DNA of 64,000 nucleotides, taken from positions 2,356,001 to 2,420,000 of the forward strand of contig CP121450.1 of NCBI GenBank assembly GCA_029689965.1. The letters are read 5' to 3'. Every line of letters starts with the position of its first letter. Positions within the stretch are counted from its first letter, which is position 1. Shown piece after piece: positions 40,557 through 50,359 of this stretch. A program made the position numbers and the translations under genes. The notes below the pieces were generated by a model. It was not told the DNA's origin, did not search any database, and was given only the letters and a program-made list of their open reading frames with translations. This DNA is from Curtobacterium flaccumfaciens. GTDB lineage: Bacteria; Actinomycetota; Actinomycetes; Actinomycetales; Microbacteriaceae.

Positions 40557-40583
40557 TAACGGCTCCGGCCAACCGGTCGAGAG
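40557..40583 (+). promoter_or_regulatory. Sigma-28-type promoter for fliC
   Basis: TAAC (40557-40560), 15 nt, then GTCGAGAG (40576-40583), with ATG of fliC 61 bp further on. It has the same spacing and layout as the sites before flgN and flgB. An inverted repeat CGACGAG / CTCGTCG (about 40520 and 40544) overlaps its upstream side. Confidence 0.45.
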
Positions 40584-40644
40584 TCACCCCTGTCAGCCCA
40601 CGGACGGGCAGACGCACGACCCAGATTTCACGGAGGAAACCACC

Positions 40645-41526
40645 ATGGGTATGTCCATCAACACCAACCTCTCGGCACTCAACACGTACCGGAACCTCAA
40701 CTCGACGCAGAACGACCTGTCGAAGTCCCTCGAGAAGCTCTCGTCGGGTCTCCGCATCAACCGTGCTGCCGACGACGCGGCCGGTCTGTCGATCTCCGAG
40801 GGGCTGAAGTCCCAGGTCGGTGGCCTCACGGTCGCCGCCCGCAACGCGCAGGACGGCATCTCCGTCGTGCAGACCGCTGAAGGTGGCCTCGCCGAGACCC
40901 ACTCGATCCTCCAGCGCATGCGCGACCTCGCCGTGCAGGCCGGCAACGACTCGAACAACGCGGATTCGCGGAACGCGATCCAGACCGAGGTCGGCGAACT
41001 GCAGAAGGAACTCGGCCGCATCGCCGACTCCACCCAGTTCAACGGCATCGACCTGCTCAAGGGCGCGACGAACAACAACGGGGCCTCGCTGACCTTCCAG
41101 GTCGGTGCGAACTCGGGCGACGCGTCGAAGATCGTCGTGGACCTCAGCAAGGCGGACGTGTCGACGATCGCCAGCAACCTGACGGTCGATTCGGTCGATG
41201 AGGACGGCAACGCCGTGGCCGGCAAGCTGCAGTTCGACACGAACGAGCACGCTCAGTCTGCCATCGACACCATCGATGCGCAGATCAAGACGGTGTCGGA
41301 GGCTCGTTCGAACATCGGTGCCATCCAGAACCGCTTCGACCACGCCATCAACGTGACGAACGTGGCCAAGGAGAACCTCACGGCGGCCGGTTCCCGCATC
41401 ACCGACGTCGACATGGCGGAGGAGATGGTCAAGTACACGCGCGACAACATCCTCAGCCAGGCCGGCACCTCGATGCTCGCCCAGGCGAACCAGAGCACCC
41501 AGAACGTGCTCTCGCTCCTGCGCTAG
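40645..41526 (+). CDS. fliC: Flagellin
   Basis: Intact, 293 residues, a short flagellin of D0-D1 plus a small central domain. The N-terminus MGMSINTNLSALNTYRNLNS, SSGLRINRAADDAAGLSISE and AEGGLAETHSILQRMRDLAV AQ-type helices, and the C-terminus RITDVDMAEEMVKYTRDNIL with ANQSTQNVLSLLR, are the conserved polymerisation domains. CGGAGGAAACCACC precedes the ATG. It is the major filament protein, secreted through the flagellar channel; expression depends on sigma-28 (promoter at 40557). No frameshift. Confidence 0.97.
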   Translation: MGMSINTNLSALNTYRNLNSTQNDLSKSLEKLSSGLRINRAADDAAGLSISEGLKSQVGGLTVAARNAQDGISVVQTAEGGLAETHSILQRMRDLAVQAGNDSNNADSRNAIQTEVGELQKELGRIADSTQFNGIDLLKGATNNNGASLTFQVGANSGDASKIVVDLSKADVSTIASNLTVDSVDEDGNAVAGKLQFDTNEHAQSAIDTIDAQIKTVSEARSNIGAIQNRFDHAINVTNVAKENLTAAGSRITDVDMAEEMVKYTRDNILSQAGTSMLAQANQSTQNVLSLLR

Positions 41527-41612
41527 CAACCCCCGCGCCGCCTCCGGAGCCGTTCGGGTGCCCCGGGAGGCGGCGCACCCCCTGACCCGCCCACCACCGA
41601 GGGAGTCCCGCG

Positions 41613-43015
41613 ATGAGCACGACGTCCGTGTCCTCGAGCGGCAACTTCGCCATCGACGGACTCGTCAGCGGCCTGAACACCACAGACCTGATCAACTCGC
41701 TCATGTCGATCGAGCAGGTGCCGCAGACCCTGCTCAAGAACAAGCTGACCACCACCAACTCGTTCATCTCGTCGCTGCAGACGATCAACGGGCTGGTGCA
41801 GACCCTCGCGACGAAGGCGGCCGACGCGGCGAAGGCCTCGTCGCTCGACCTCTTCACCGCCACGAGCTCGGCACCGAGCGTGACCGCCGTCACCGGCCCG
41901 AACGCGAGCGCCGGCTCCATCACCTTCACGGTGGGGTCGACCGCCTCCGCCCAGGTCGGCGTCACCGCGGCGATGTCCACGTGGTCGTCGGCCGCGCAGC
42001 CGATCACCCTCGTCGGCGCGGACGGCACCACGACCACCGTGACGCCGTCGTCCGGTTCGCTCGACGACGCCGTGTCCGCGATCAACAAGTCCGGCGCCGG
42101 GGTCACCGCGACGAAGGTGTCCGCCGGTACCGACGCCGACGGCACCAAGCTTCTACCGCCTGCAGCTCACCTCTGCGAAGAGCGGTTCCGCCGGCGCGTT
42201 CGAGGTGTACCGCGGCACCTCCGACCAGGTGAACGCCGGCACGGCGACGAACGTCCTGACCGAGGTCGGCGCCGCGGTCGTCACACAGGCGAAGGACGCG
42301 AGCGTCACCCTCTGGGCCGGCACCGCCGCCGCGCAGACCGTGACGAGCAGCACGAACACGTTCACGGACCTCGTGCCGGGGCTCGACGTCACCGTCTCGC
42401 AGGCCGGCACGGACCGGTCACCCTCACCGTCGCGCAGGACACCGCCAAGGCGCAGGCCGTGGCGTCCGGACTCGTCGACGCGATGAACGCCATCTCCTCG
42501 TACTACGCGTCGAACACGTCGGTCACGAGCACGACGAGCCCGACCGACGGGACGACGACGACCACTGCCGGCGTCCTGATGGGCGACGCCACCACCCGCG
42601 ACGCGGTGCAGCGGCTGTCGAGCACCATGTCCGCGCCGGTGAACGGCAAGTCGCCGTCCTCGATCGGCATCGTCATCACGAAGGACGGCGACTTCACCTT
42701 CGACGCCGACGCCTTCCAGAAGGCCCTCGCCACGGACCCAGGGGCACGCAGGAGATCCTCTCCGGCATCGCCGCGAACGTCGGCGCCGCCGCCACCGCCG
42801 CGTCCGACAAGTACGACGGGTCGATCACGACCTCGATCACCGGGCAGCAGGCGGTCGCGAAGGACCTCAACACCCAGATCGACAGCTGGACCGACCGGCT
42901 CACCGCCCGCCGCGCGGCGCTCCAGACGCAGTACGCAGCCCTCGAGACCAGCCTCAGCAAGCTCCAGTCCCAGGCGAGCTGGCTCACCAGCCAGCTGTCG
43001 TCGAGCTCGAGCTGA
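41613..43015 (+). CDS. fliD: Flagellar hook-associated protein 2 FliD (filament cap), frameshifted
   Basis: About 467 residues. Caps the filament and inserts flagellin monomers. The N-terminus FAIDGLVSGLNTTDLINSLM is the FliD_N signature; the C-terminus has VNGKSPSSIGIVITKDGDFT, TQIDSWTDRLTARRAALQTQ and SKLQSQASWLTSQLSSSSS. Breaks: inserted A at 42147 (ACCAAGCTTC for ACCAGCTTC, restoring GTSFYRLQLTSAKSG), one near 42412 and one near 42745 (lost G in a run). The central part is Thr/Ala rich and variable, as usual. Confidence 0.92.
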
Positions 43016-43026
43016 CGGGAGACACG

Positions 43027-43502
43027 ATGAACGCCTTCGACCTCCAGGCCGCCGCCTTCCGGCAGGCCGCCGGGCCCCGCACCGTGACCGACCAGCGTCG
43101 CGCCCAGTACACGAACGAGGCCGTGCTCTCCGCCACGCCGGCGCAGCTCGTCACGATGCTCTACGACCGGTTGCTGCTCGACCTGCACCGCGCCGAGGCC
43201 GCACAGACGGGTGCGGACTGGACGCTGCTCGCGAGCAGCTCCTGCACGCCCAGGCCATCGTCGGCGAGCTGTCCGCGACACTCCGCATCGACGCCTGGGA
43301 CGGCGGCGAGGGGCTCCTCGCGATCTACAACTACGCGTCCACCTCCCTCATCACCGCCAACGTCCACCGCGACGTGCAGGCCACCCGTGACTGCATCCGG
43401 ATCCTCGAACCGCTGCGGCAGTCGTGGCACGACGCCGCGGCCTCGCTCCCGGCGACGCCGGCCGCACCGACCTCGACGGGCGGTGCCCTCGGTGTCGCGT
43501 GA
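43027..43502 (+). CDS. fliS: Flagellar export chaperone FliS, frameshifted
   Basis: About 158 residues. Binds flagellin and keeps it unfolded for export. Family segments: YTNEAVLSATPAQLVTMLYD RLLLDLHRAE and, after the break near 43230, REQLLHAQAIVGELSATLRI DAWDGGEGLLAIYNYASTSL, ending in an Ala/Pro/Thr-rich tail. ATG 43027 is 12 bp after the fliD stop, preceded by GACGGGAGACACG. The fliC-fliD-fliS order is standard. Confidence 0.9.
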
Positions 43503-43761
43503 CGCCTGGGAGGCCGCGCTCGCAGCGCTGGAGCAAGAGACGGTGCGCGATACCGGCACCGCCTGGTCGGAGCCGACCGGGCTGGGACCGATCCCGCTCG
43601 AACTGGTGGGTCGTGCCTCCAGGCTGCTCGCGGCGCAGCACGATCGCATCGTGACGCTCGAGGCGGACCGTCGTGCCACGCTCGACCACCTCGGGGCGCT
43701 CCGCGCGGTGGACGCGACGCGCGAGCCCCGCGGCGCGGTCTACCTCGACGCGTCCGCCTGA
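43492..43761 (+). CDS. Small FliT-like flagellar protein
   Basis: 89 residues from GTG 43492, which overlaps the end of fliS by 11 bp. VSRDAWEAALAALEQETVRD, then LELVGRASRLLAAQHDRIVT LEADRRATLDHLGALRAV: two predicted helices in the position where FliT (chaperone for FliD) is found in other bacteria. There is no direct sequence signature, so the FliT role rests on position, length and helicity. Confidence 0.55.
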   Translation: MSRDAWEAALAALEQETVRDTGTAWSEPTGLGPIPLELVGRASRLLAAQHDRIVTLEADRRATLDHLGALRAVDATREPRGAVYLDASA

Positions 43762-43783
43762 CGCGAGCCGGGCCCGGACGGCG

Positions 43784-43936
43784 GGCTCGGGACGACACGG
43801 TCGAGGTCGGACGACATCGGTCGTGTCGCAGGGCAGCGTGTGCAACGGCCCGCGCTCGCAACGGGCGACATGTGCGACGTCGGACGACACCGATGATGTC
43901 GTTCCGAGTCGACCGCCCGTGATGTCGTTCCGAGTC
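43784..43936 (+). repeat. Dispersed 127-bp element, copy B, with a duplicated end
   Basis: GGCTCGGGACGACA (43784-43797) and TGTCGTTCCGAGTC (43897-43910) bound 127 bp, the same length as copy A. A 26-bp direct repeat follows: GATGTCGTTCCGAGTC with CACCGCCCGT-like flank appears again, ending at 43936. It separates the fliD-fliS operon from flgB. Confidence 0.65.
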
Positions 43937-43971
43937 GACCGCCCCCATGCGCCCCCGTTCGGGGCGAGCGC

Positions 43972-43998
43972 TAACGGCCCACGGCGCCCGACCGACAG
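43972..43998 (+). promoter_or_regulatory. Sigma-28-type promoter for the flgB operon
   Basis: TAAC (43972-43975), 15 nt, then ACCGACAG (43991-43998), 105 bp before the flgB start. Same spacing as the sites before fliC and flgN, but the -10 box departs further from GCCGATAT. Confidence 0.4.
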
Positions 43999-44102
43999 CG
44001 CCCCCTGAGCACGGATCGCTCACCAGTTCGGCCACGGATCGGCCACCGCCATCGTGCGACGTCACCAGGGGGTGACGCGCAGATCGAGGGGACGGTCCAC
44101 CA

Positions 44103-44447
44103 GTGTTCGATTCCGTGACGTCGGCGGCGCTGCAGAGCGCGCTCGACGGCCTGTCGATGCGCCAGCGGGTGATCGCGAACAACATCGCGAACATCAACAC
44201 CCCGAACTACCACGCCGACAAGGTGCAGTTCGAGGACGCGCTGGCGAAGTCGATCGTCGACGGCAGCGGCAGCACCTCGCCCACCGTGGCGCGCAGCCTC
44301 GAGCCGACGAACACGAACGGCAACAACGTCAACCTCGACGAGGAGACGCTCTCCAACGTCGACACCGTGCTCCGGTACCAGTTCGCCACGCAGGCGATGA
44401 ACTCCGAGCTCACCAGCGTCCGCGCGGCGATGCGGACCACCTCGTGA
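44103..44447 (+). CDS. flgB: Flagellar basal-body rod protein FlgB
   Basis: Intact, 114 residues. Proximal rod subunit. ALQSALDGLSMRQRVIANNI ANINTPNYHADKVQFEDAL is the rod-protein N-terminal signature (ANNIANxxTPxY); the C-terminus VLRYQFATQAMNSELTSVRA AM is the matching helix. GTG start 44103, the first gene of the long plus-strand basal-body operon; GTGA overlap with flgC. Confidence 0.93.
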   Translation: MFDSVTSAALQSALDGLSMRQRVIANNIANINTPNYHADKVQFEDALAKSIVDGSGSTSPTVARSLEPTNTNGNNVNLDEETLSNVDTVLRYQFATQAMNSELTSVRAAMRTTS

Positions 44448-44839
44448 CCACGTTCGACGCGATCGGCATCGCGAGCACCGGCATGACCGTGCACCGCAAG
44501 TGGCTCGACGCGGTCTCGGACAACATCGCCAACGCGAACACGGTGAAGTCGATGGACGACAGCGCGTTCCAGGCACGCTACGTCGAGGTCCAGGAAGGCG
44601 CCGGCGTCTCCGGCGCCTACGTCAAGGGCGCGTCGTTCGGCAGCGCCGCCGGCCGGGTGACCTACGACCCGGACAACCCGCTCGCGAACGACGAGGGCTA
44701 CGTCCGCATGCCGGACATCGACCTCGGCACCCAGATGGCGGACCTCATCATGGCCCAGCGCGGCTACCAGGCGAACGCCGCCGTGGTGGACCGCGCGAAG
44801 ACCGCCTACGAGGCGGCACTGCAGATCGGGAAGAACTGA
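44444..44839 (+). CDS. flgC: Flagellar basal-body rod protein FlgC
   Basis: Intact, 131 residues. Rod subunit beside FlgB. FDAIGIASTGMTVHRKWLDA VSDNIANANTVKS and the C-terminal GYVRMPDIDLGTQMADLIMA QRGYQANAAVVDRAKTAYEA are conserved. GTG start within the flgB stop; stop overlaps the fliE ATG. Confidence 0.94.
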   Translation: MTTFDAIGIASTGMTVHRKWLDAVSDNIANANTVKSMDDSAFQARYVEVQEGAGVSGAYVKGASFGSAAGRVTYDPDNPLANDEGYVRMPDIDLGTQMADLIMAQRGYQANAAVVDRAKTAYEAALQIGKN

Positions 44840-45180
44840 TGCCCATCGACGCCGTCAACGGTGTGACCACGAACGCGATGACGAACGCGCTGACGAGTGT
44901 GTCCGGCACGTCGAGCGACGTCGGCACGGGCGCGACCAGCGCCGCGTCCGGTACCGACGGCAGCGGGTTCGCCGCGAGCCTCGGCAACGCCGTCGACGGG
45001 CTCCAGCAGCTGCAGAGCGACTCGAAGACCCTCGCGCTCAAGGCCGTCACGGGCAACCTCGACGACATCCACGACGCGACCATCGCCGCCACCCGCGCAC
45101 AGGTCACCCTCGAGCTGGTCTCCGCCGTCCGCAACAAGGGCGTCGACGCCTTCAACGAGATCATGAGGATGCAGGCCTGA
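44839..45180 (+). CDS. fliE: Flagellar hook-basal body complex protein FliE
   Basis: Intact, 113 residues. Adaptor between the MS ring and the rod. The N-terminal 50 residues are Thr/Ser-rich and variable; the C-terminus LKAVTGNLDDIHDATIAATR AQVTLELVSAVRNKGVDAFN EIMRMQA is the family core. ATG 44839 shares a base with the flgC stop; its stop shares a base with fliF. Confidence 0.92.
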   Translation: MPIDAVNGVTTNAMTNALTSVSGTSSDVGTGATSAASGTDGSGFAASLGNAVDGLQQLQSDSKTLALKAVTGNLDDIHDATIAATRAQVTLELVSAVRNKGVDAFNEIMRMQA

Positions 45181-46852
45181 TGCCGGTCGCCGTCAAGAAC
45201 GTCTTCGGACGTCTCGCCGCGTACGTCAAGGGGTTCAGCGCCGCCCAGCGGACCATCGCGATCCTCGTCGTCGCCGCGCTCGTGCTGGGGGCATCGCGCT
45301 CGCGAGCTGGCTCGGCAAGGCGTCCTACGCGCCACTGTTCACCGGACTGGCAGCAGCCGACGCGGCGAGCGTCACCGACCAGCTCACCACCGACGGGGTG
45401 CCGTACCAGCTTCACGGACGGCGGCGCGACGATCCTCGTCCCGCAGGGATCCGTGTACTCCGAGCGGCTCAAGGCGGCGTCGAACGGGCTCCCCTCATCG
45501 AACGAGGGCGGCTACTCGCTGCTCGACAAGATGGGTGTGACGAGCTCCGAGTTCCAGCAGGACGTCACGTACAAGCGGGCGATGGAGGGCGAGCTCGCCA
45601 AGACCATCGGCGCCATGGACGGCGTGCAGACCGCCACCGTGCAGCTCGCGATCCCGGAGAAGACCGTGTTCGTCTCCGAGGAGAAGGACCCGACCGCGTC
45701 GGTGTTCATCGCGACGAAGAACGGCGCCGAGCTGAGCACCGACCAGGTGCAGGCGATCGTGCACCTCACGAGCGCGGCGGTCGAGGGCATGCAGCCCACC
45801 GACGTCTCGGTCGTCGACGCGAAGGGCCAGACGCTCTCCGCCGTCGGCACCGGGGCGACCGGCGGCGGCGCCGACCAGGCGGCCGACTACGACGCCGCGA
45901 CGAGCAAGAAGATCCAGGACCTCCTCGACACGACGCTCGGCGCCGGCAACGCGACCGTGGTCGTCTCGGCGACGATGGACCAGAGCACCGGGACGCGGAC
46001 GTCCGAGTCGTACACGACGCCGACGACCGGCCCGGTGGCGCTCAACGAGTCGAGCTCGACCGAGCAGTACGGATCCGGCTCGGGCGCCACCGGCAGCGGT
46101 GCGACCGGGTCCTCGGGCCGGACAACATCGCCGTGCCGAACGGCAGCGCCACCACCGGCACGGGCGACGACGGGTACACCAACGAGTCCGCGACGAAGAA
46201 CAACGCCGTCGACCACACGTCGGAGACCACCCAGATCCCGGCCGGTGCCCTGCAGAACCAGTCGGTGTCGGTGGCGCTGAACGCCAAGGCGGACACCGTG
46301 AAGAACGCCAACCTGCAGAGCATCAACGACCTGGTCTCGCGCGCGGCGAACATCGACACGACCCGCGGGGACAAGGTCGCCGTCGCGATGATGGACTTCG
46401 ACACCACCGCCGCCGACAGGGCCGCGAAGGCACTGGAAGCGCAGGAGAAGGCCGACCAGCAGGAGTCGCTCTGGGCAGCGATCCGCACCGCGGGCATCGT
46501 CGTCGGCGGCCTGCTCGCGCTCATCGCGATCATGGTCTTCCTCGCACGACGCAGCCGGAAGCAGGAGCGCGAGGCCGTCGACCTCGGCGAGCTCGACGCC
46601 TTCGCCGGCGACACGTTCCAGCTGCCCCTCGCCGTGGACGGCGCCGCCGAGCGGGGCACGCTGCAGGCCGGGGACGCGCCGACCGTGGCGCTGCCGACCA
46701 TCCCGCACGACGACGCACCGACCGAGGTCCTCACGAGCGAGGAGATCAGCGCGGAACGCCGGCGCCAGGACATCTCCGCCCTGGCCGAGCGCGACCCGAA
46801 GCGCACGGCCGAGCTCCTCCGCGGGCTCCTCGACGACCGGGCCCCGGTGTGA
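45180..46852 (+). CDS. fliF: Flagellar MS-ring protein FliF, frameshifted
   Basis: About 558 residues. Forms the membrane ring that seeds the flagellum. Two membrane helices flank the periplasmic part: RTIAILVVAALVLGG near residue 25 and GIVVGGLLALIAIMVFLARR near 450. YSLLDKMGVTSSEFQQDVTY KRAMEGELAKTI and VQLAIPEKTVFVSEEKDPTA SVF are the secretin-like ring-building segments. Breaks: near 45290 (lost G), 45409 (CAGCTTCACG for CAGCTCACG, inserted T at AGCT, restoring YQLTDGGATILVPQ) and near 46115. The C-terminal tail binds FliG, the next gene. Confidence 0.93.
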
Positions 46853-47901
46853 GCGCCCTGGTGCCGAGCGCCGCGGGCACGGGCGGCGGCGCGAACGACC
46901 GCCCGCTCACCGGCGCCCAGAAGGTCGCCCTCATCCTCATGCAGATGGAGACCGAGCGCGCCGCCGAGGTGATGAAGCAGTTCACCGAGATGGAGGCCGA
47001 GGAGATCTCCGCCGAGATCGTCCGGATGCGTCGCGTCGAGGACACCGTCGTCGACCGCACGCTGTCCGAGTTCCACCGGATGACCATGAGCGGCCGCATG
47101 CAGAAGCGCGGTGGCAAGGACACCGCCCTCGGACTGCTCGAGGCGTCCTTCGGCGCCGAGCGGGCCGCCGGCGTCATGGACCGCTTGGCCTCGAACCTCG
47201 CCGGGCAGTCGTTCGACTTCCTCGACGACGCCGAGCCCGGCCAGGTCGTCACCCTGCTCGAGGGGGAGCTGCCCAGACCATCGCCCTCGTGCTCGCACAC
47301 CTCAAGCCGGCACAGGCCAGCGCGGTGCTCGCCGGGTCGACGAGCGCGCCCGCACCGACGTCGCCCAGGCGTTCGCCACGATGGGCACCGCCACGCCGGA
47401 GGCCGTCGGGATCGTCGCCGGCGTGCTGCGGCAGCGCGCCGGCGCCGTCGTGTCGCCGCGCGAGAGCCTCGAGGTCGTCGGGGCATCGCACCGCTCGTCG
47501 AGATCATCAACCGTTCCGACGTCGCCACCGAGAAGGCCGTGCTCGACGGACTCGAGGCACGTGACCCCGAGCTCGCCGAGGACATCCGCTCCCGGATGCT
47601 CACGTTCGAGGACATCGTGAAGCTCGAGTCCCGCGACATCCAGCAGGTGCTGCGCGGCATCGACTCCAAGGTCCTCGCCACCGCCATGAAGGGTGCGGCC
47701 GCCCCGGTCGTCGAGACGATCCGCGCGAACGTCTCCGAGCGCAACCGCGAGCTCCTCGACGACGAGCTGCAGGCGATGGGCCCGGTCCGGGTCTCGCAGG
47801 TCGAGGAAGCCCGTGCCGAGGTCGTCCGCTCCGTGCGCGAACTCGAGGCGCAGGGCGTCATCACCGTGCACCGCACCGAGGAGGACGAGCTCGTTGACTG
47901 A
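46849..47901 (+). CDS. fliG: Flagellar motor switch protein FliG, frameshifted
   Basis: About 350 residues. Torque-generating rotor protein linking the MS ring to the stator. LTGAQKVALILMQMETERAA EVMKQF is the FliF-binding N-terminus; GELPQTIALVLAHLKPAQAS AVLAG is the middle armadillo motif (EHPQTIA equivalent), and DIQQVLRGIDSKVLATAMKG A with the charged ANVSERNRELLDDELQAMGP is the stator-facing C-domain. Breaks near 47275, 47337 and 47483 are lost or gained single bases. GTG start overlaps fliF by 4 bp. Confidence 0.93.
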   Translation: MSALVPSAAGTGGGANDRPLTGAQKVALILMQMETERAAEVMKQFTEMEAEEISAEIVRMRRVEDTVVDRTLSEFHRMTMSGRMQKRGGKDTALGLLEASFGAERAAGVMDRLASNLAGQSFDFLDDAEPGQVVTLLEGELPRPSPSCSHTSSRHRPARCSPGRRARPHRRRPGVRHDGHRHAGGRRDRRRRAAAARRRRRVAAREPRGRRGIAPLVEIINRSDVATEKAVLDGLEARDPELAEDIRSRMLTFEDIVKLESRDIQQVLRGIDSKVLATAMKGAAAPVVETIRANVSERNRELLDDELQAMGPVRVSQVEEARAEVVRSVRELEAQGVITVHRTEEDELVD

Positions 47902-48571
47902 CGTCACGACCCGCACCGGCACGGCGACCGGGCCTGCGGTCCAGCGTGTCGCGTTCCCCGTCATCGGGGAGCCGTCCGCTCGCGAGCGCGCCGCCGTCGC
48001 CGACGTCCGCGGGCACGCCGCCGGCTACGCCGCCGGGCTCCGGCAGGCGCAGGCCGAGACGGACGCGCTCCGTGCCCGGCTCGAGGCCGAGCACGCCGCC
48101 CGCGTCGCGTCGATGGAGGCCGACACCGCGCGCCGCATCGCGGTCCTCGACACCGCCACGAGCGCCCTGCTCGCGCGGGTGACGCCGGTCCTGGAGACCG
48201 CGGAGCAGTCCGTCGCGGCCGCCGCCCTCGACCTGGCCGAGGCGGTCGTCGGGTACGCGGTCCGCGCCTCCAGACCGACCGTCGCGTCCGACGGTGGGAC
48301 CGGGGACGGACGGGAGGCACGGGGCGCGTCCGGCGCGGAGGCGACCGTCCTGCGCGCGCTCGCCTCCGTCGACCGCACCGTGCCCGTCGCCGTGCGGCTG
48401 AGCCCGGCGGACGCCGCACGCGTCGCCGACCTCGACCTGCCGGTGCCGGTCGTCGCCGACCCCGGACTCGTCGACGGCGACGCCGTCGTCGACCTGCCGG
48501 ACGGGCTGCTCGACGCCCGCATCGCCACGGCGCTGGACCGTGCGCGCGTCGCCCTGGGGATCGCCTCGTGA
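47894..48571 (+). CDS. fliH: Flagellar assembly protein FliH
   Basis: Intact, 225 residues. Regulates the export ATPase FliI. AGYAAGLRQAQAETDALRAR LEAEHAARV is the charged coiled coil and LLARVTPVLETAEQSVAAAA LDLAEAVVGYAV the conserved C-terminal helix; the last part (PADAARVADLDLPVPVVADP) matches FliH/VATPase-E-like ends. The start is a TTG at 47894, overlapping fliG by 8 bp; no other plausible start exists without losing the operon coupling. Confidence 0.8.
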   Translation: MTDVTTRTGTATGPAVQRVAFPVIGEPSARERAAVADVRGHAAGYAAGLRQAQAETDALRARLEAEHAARVASMEADTARRIAVLDTATSALLARVTPVLETAEQSVAAAALDLAEAVVGYAVRASRPTVASDGGTGDGREARGASGAEATVLRALASVDRTVPVAVRLSPADAARVADLDLPVPVVADPGLVDGDAVVDLPDGLLDARIATALDRARVALGIAS

Positions 48572-49929
48572 CCGCCACGCTGCAGCGTTCGCTGCTCCGC
48601 CCCCGCGCGCTCGACGAGGCACTCCGCCAGGCCGCGCCGCAGCGCGTCGGGACGGTCACGAGCGCGGTCGGGCTGGGCCTCACCGTCGCCGGGCTCGACG
48701 CACGGGTGGGCGAGGTGGTCTCGGTCGGCGCCGAGGGCGCACCGCAGACGCTCGTCGAGGTCGTCGCCACCGACGTCACCGGCGTCCGCTGCATGCCGCT
48801 CGGCCGGCTCACGGGCGTGACCGCCGGTACGCCGGCCCGGCCCACCGGACGCCCCGTGCTCGTGCCGACGGGCACCGGACTGTTCGGCGGGTGCTCGACG
48901 GGCTCGGCCGGCCGATCGACGACCGCGGACCGCTCGTCGGCGACGGTGGCGAGCCGGTCGCGTGGGTGCCGCTCGACCACGAGACGCCGAACGCCATGGC
49001 GCGCACGCGCATCGACACGCCGATGCAGCTCGGCGTCCGGGTGCTCGACACCCTCACCACCGTGGGCCGGGGCAGCGCATGGGGCTGTTCGCGGGCTCGG
49101 GCGTCGGCAAGTCCTCGCTGCTGTCGATGATCGCCCGGGGGAGCGACGCCGCCGTCAACGTCATCGCGCTCGTCGGGGAGCGCGGCCGCGAGGTGCGCGA
49201 GTTCCTCGAGGACGACCTCGGACCCGAGGGTCTCGCCCGCTCGATCGTCGTCGTGTCGACCTCGGACGAGCCCGCGCTCATGCGCCTTCGTGCCGCGTTC
49301 GTCGCCACCCGCATCGCCGAGTCGTTCCGCGACGCCGGCCAGGACGTCGTGCTCATGATGGACTCGCTCACCCGTGTCGCGATGGCGCAGCGGGAGATCG
49401 GGCTGTCCGTGGGGGAGCCGCCGGCCACCCGGGGCTACCCGCCGTCGACGTTCTCGGTGCTCGCCGGACTGCTGGAACGCGCCGGGACCGACCGGGTCGG
49501 CAGCATCACCGGCCTGTACACCGTGCTCGTGGACGGGGACGACCACAACGAGCCGATCGCGGACGCCGCCCGGAGCATCCTGGACGGCCACGTCGTGCTC
49601 GACCGGAAGCTCGCGATCACCGGGCACTTCCCGTCGGTGGACGCGCTCGGATCGGTGTCCCGTGTGGCCTCGAAGGTCACGACGCCGTCGCAACGCGCTG
49701 CCGCGACGACCCTGCGGAAGGTCATGGCCGCGCGGAAGGCAGCGCAGGACCTGCTCGACGTCGGCGCGTACCAGCCCGGGACGAACCCGCTCGTGGACGC
49801 CGCGGTCGACCACCAGGACACGATCGACGCGTTCCTCCGCCAGGGCATGGACGAGCGGGCGGCTGCGTCGGCGTCGTGGCACGCGCTCGACTCGCTCGTC
49901 GCCACGCTCGGCGCCGGGGAGGTGCCTGA
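48568..49929 (+). CDS. fliI: Flagellar export ATPase FliI, frameshifted
   Basis: About 453 residues. Hexameric ATPase that feeds substrates to the flagellar export gate. Walker A MGLFAGSGVGKSSLLSMIAR, Walker B DVVLMMDSLTRVAMAQREIG LSVGEPPATRGYPPS, and the preceding PLGRLTGVTAGTPARPTGRP are typical. Breaks near 48890 and 49072 (lost G in a run: GGGCAGCGCATGG), plus one in the GGGG run near 49917 that hides the stop; restoring it gives a TGA at 49927-49929 overlapping the fliJ ATG. Confidence 0.92.
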   Translation: MTATLQRSLLRPRALDEALRQAAPQRVGTVTSAVGLGLTVAGLDARVGEVVSVGAEGAPQTLVEVVATDVTGVRCMPLGRLTGVTAGTPARPTGRPVLVPTGTGLFGGCSTGSAGRSTTADRSSATVASRSRGCRSTTRRRTPWRARASTRRCSSASGCSTPSPPWAGAAHGAVRGLGRRQVLAAVDDRPGERRRRQRHRARRGARPRGARVPRGRPRTRGSRPLDRRRVDLGRARAHAPSCRVRRHPHRRVVPRRRPGRRAHDGLAHPCRDGAAGDRAVRGGAAGHPGLPAVDVLGARRTAGTRRDRPGRQHHRPVHRARGRGRPQRADRGRRPEHPGRPRRARPEARDHRALPVGGRARIGVPCGLEGHDAVATRCRDDPAEGHGRAEGSAGPARRRRVPARDEPARGRRGRPPGHDRRVPPPGHGRAGGCVGVVARARLARRHARRRGGA

Positions 49930-50359
49930 TGGCCCGCCGCTTCCCGCTCGCCGGACTCCTGCGCCTCCGACACGCCGAACAGGACCGTGCCGCTGCCGCC
50001 CTCGCCGCCGCCAACGAGCGGGTCCGCGACGCCGCCGACGCCCGGATCGCCGCACGCCGCAGCCTCGCCGAGGCCGAGGGGTCGCAGCCGATCCAGGACG
50101 CCGCGACCCTCAGCGCCGTCGCAGCCGCCCGCGCCGCGACCCGCGGGATGCTCGAGGAGCTCGACGCCGTGGTGCGCACCAGGCGCGCCGACGCCGACCG
50201 GGCGCAGGACGACTACAACGCCGCCCGGCGGTCCGCGCTCGGGCTCGAGAAGCTCGAGACCCAGCACGAGGAGCAGCAGGCCGCCGAGGAGCTCCGCACC
50301 GACAGAACGCCCTCGACGAGATCGCAGCCAGGAACCGCGCGGAAGGTGGTGCCCGATGA
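49929..50359 (+). CDS. fliJ: Flagellar export protein FliJ, frameshifted
   Basis: About 144 residues, long amphipathic helices. Export chaperone that works with FliI. MARRFPLAGLLRLRHAEQDR AAAALAAANERVRD starts it; VVRTRRADADRAQDDYNAAR RSALGLEKLETQHEEQQAAE is the coiled coil. A lost base near 50304 shifts to the frame ending QNALDEIAARNRAEGGAR. The stop overlaps the ATG of the NlpC/P60 gene. Composition and place rather than a motif identify it. Confidence 0.78.
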
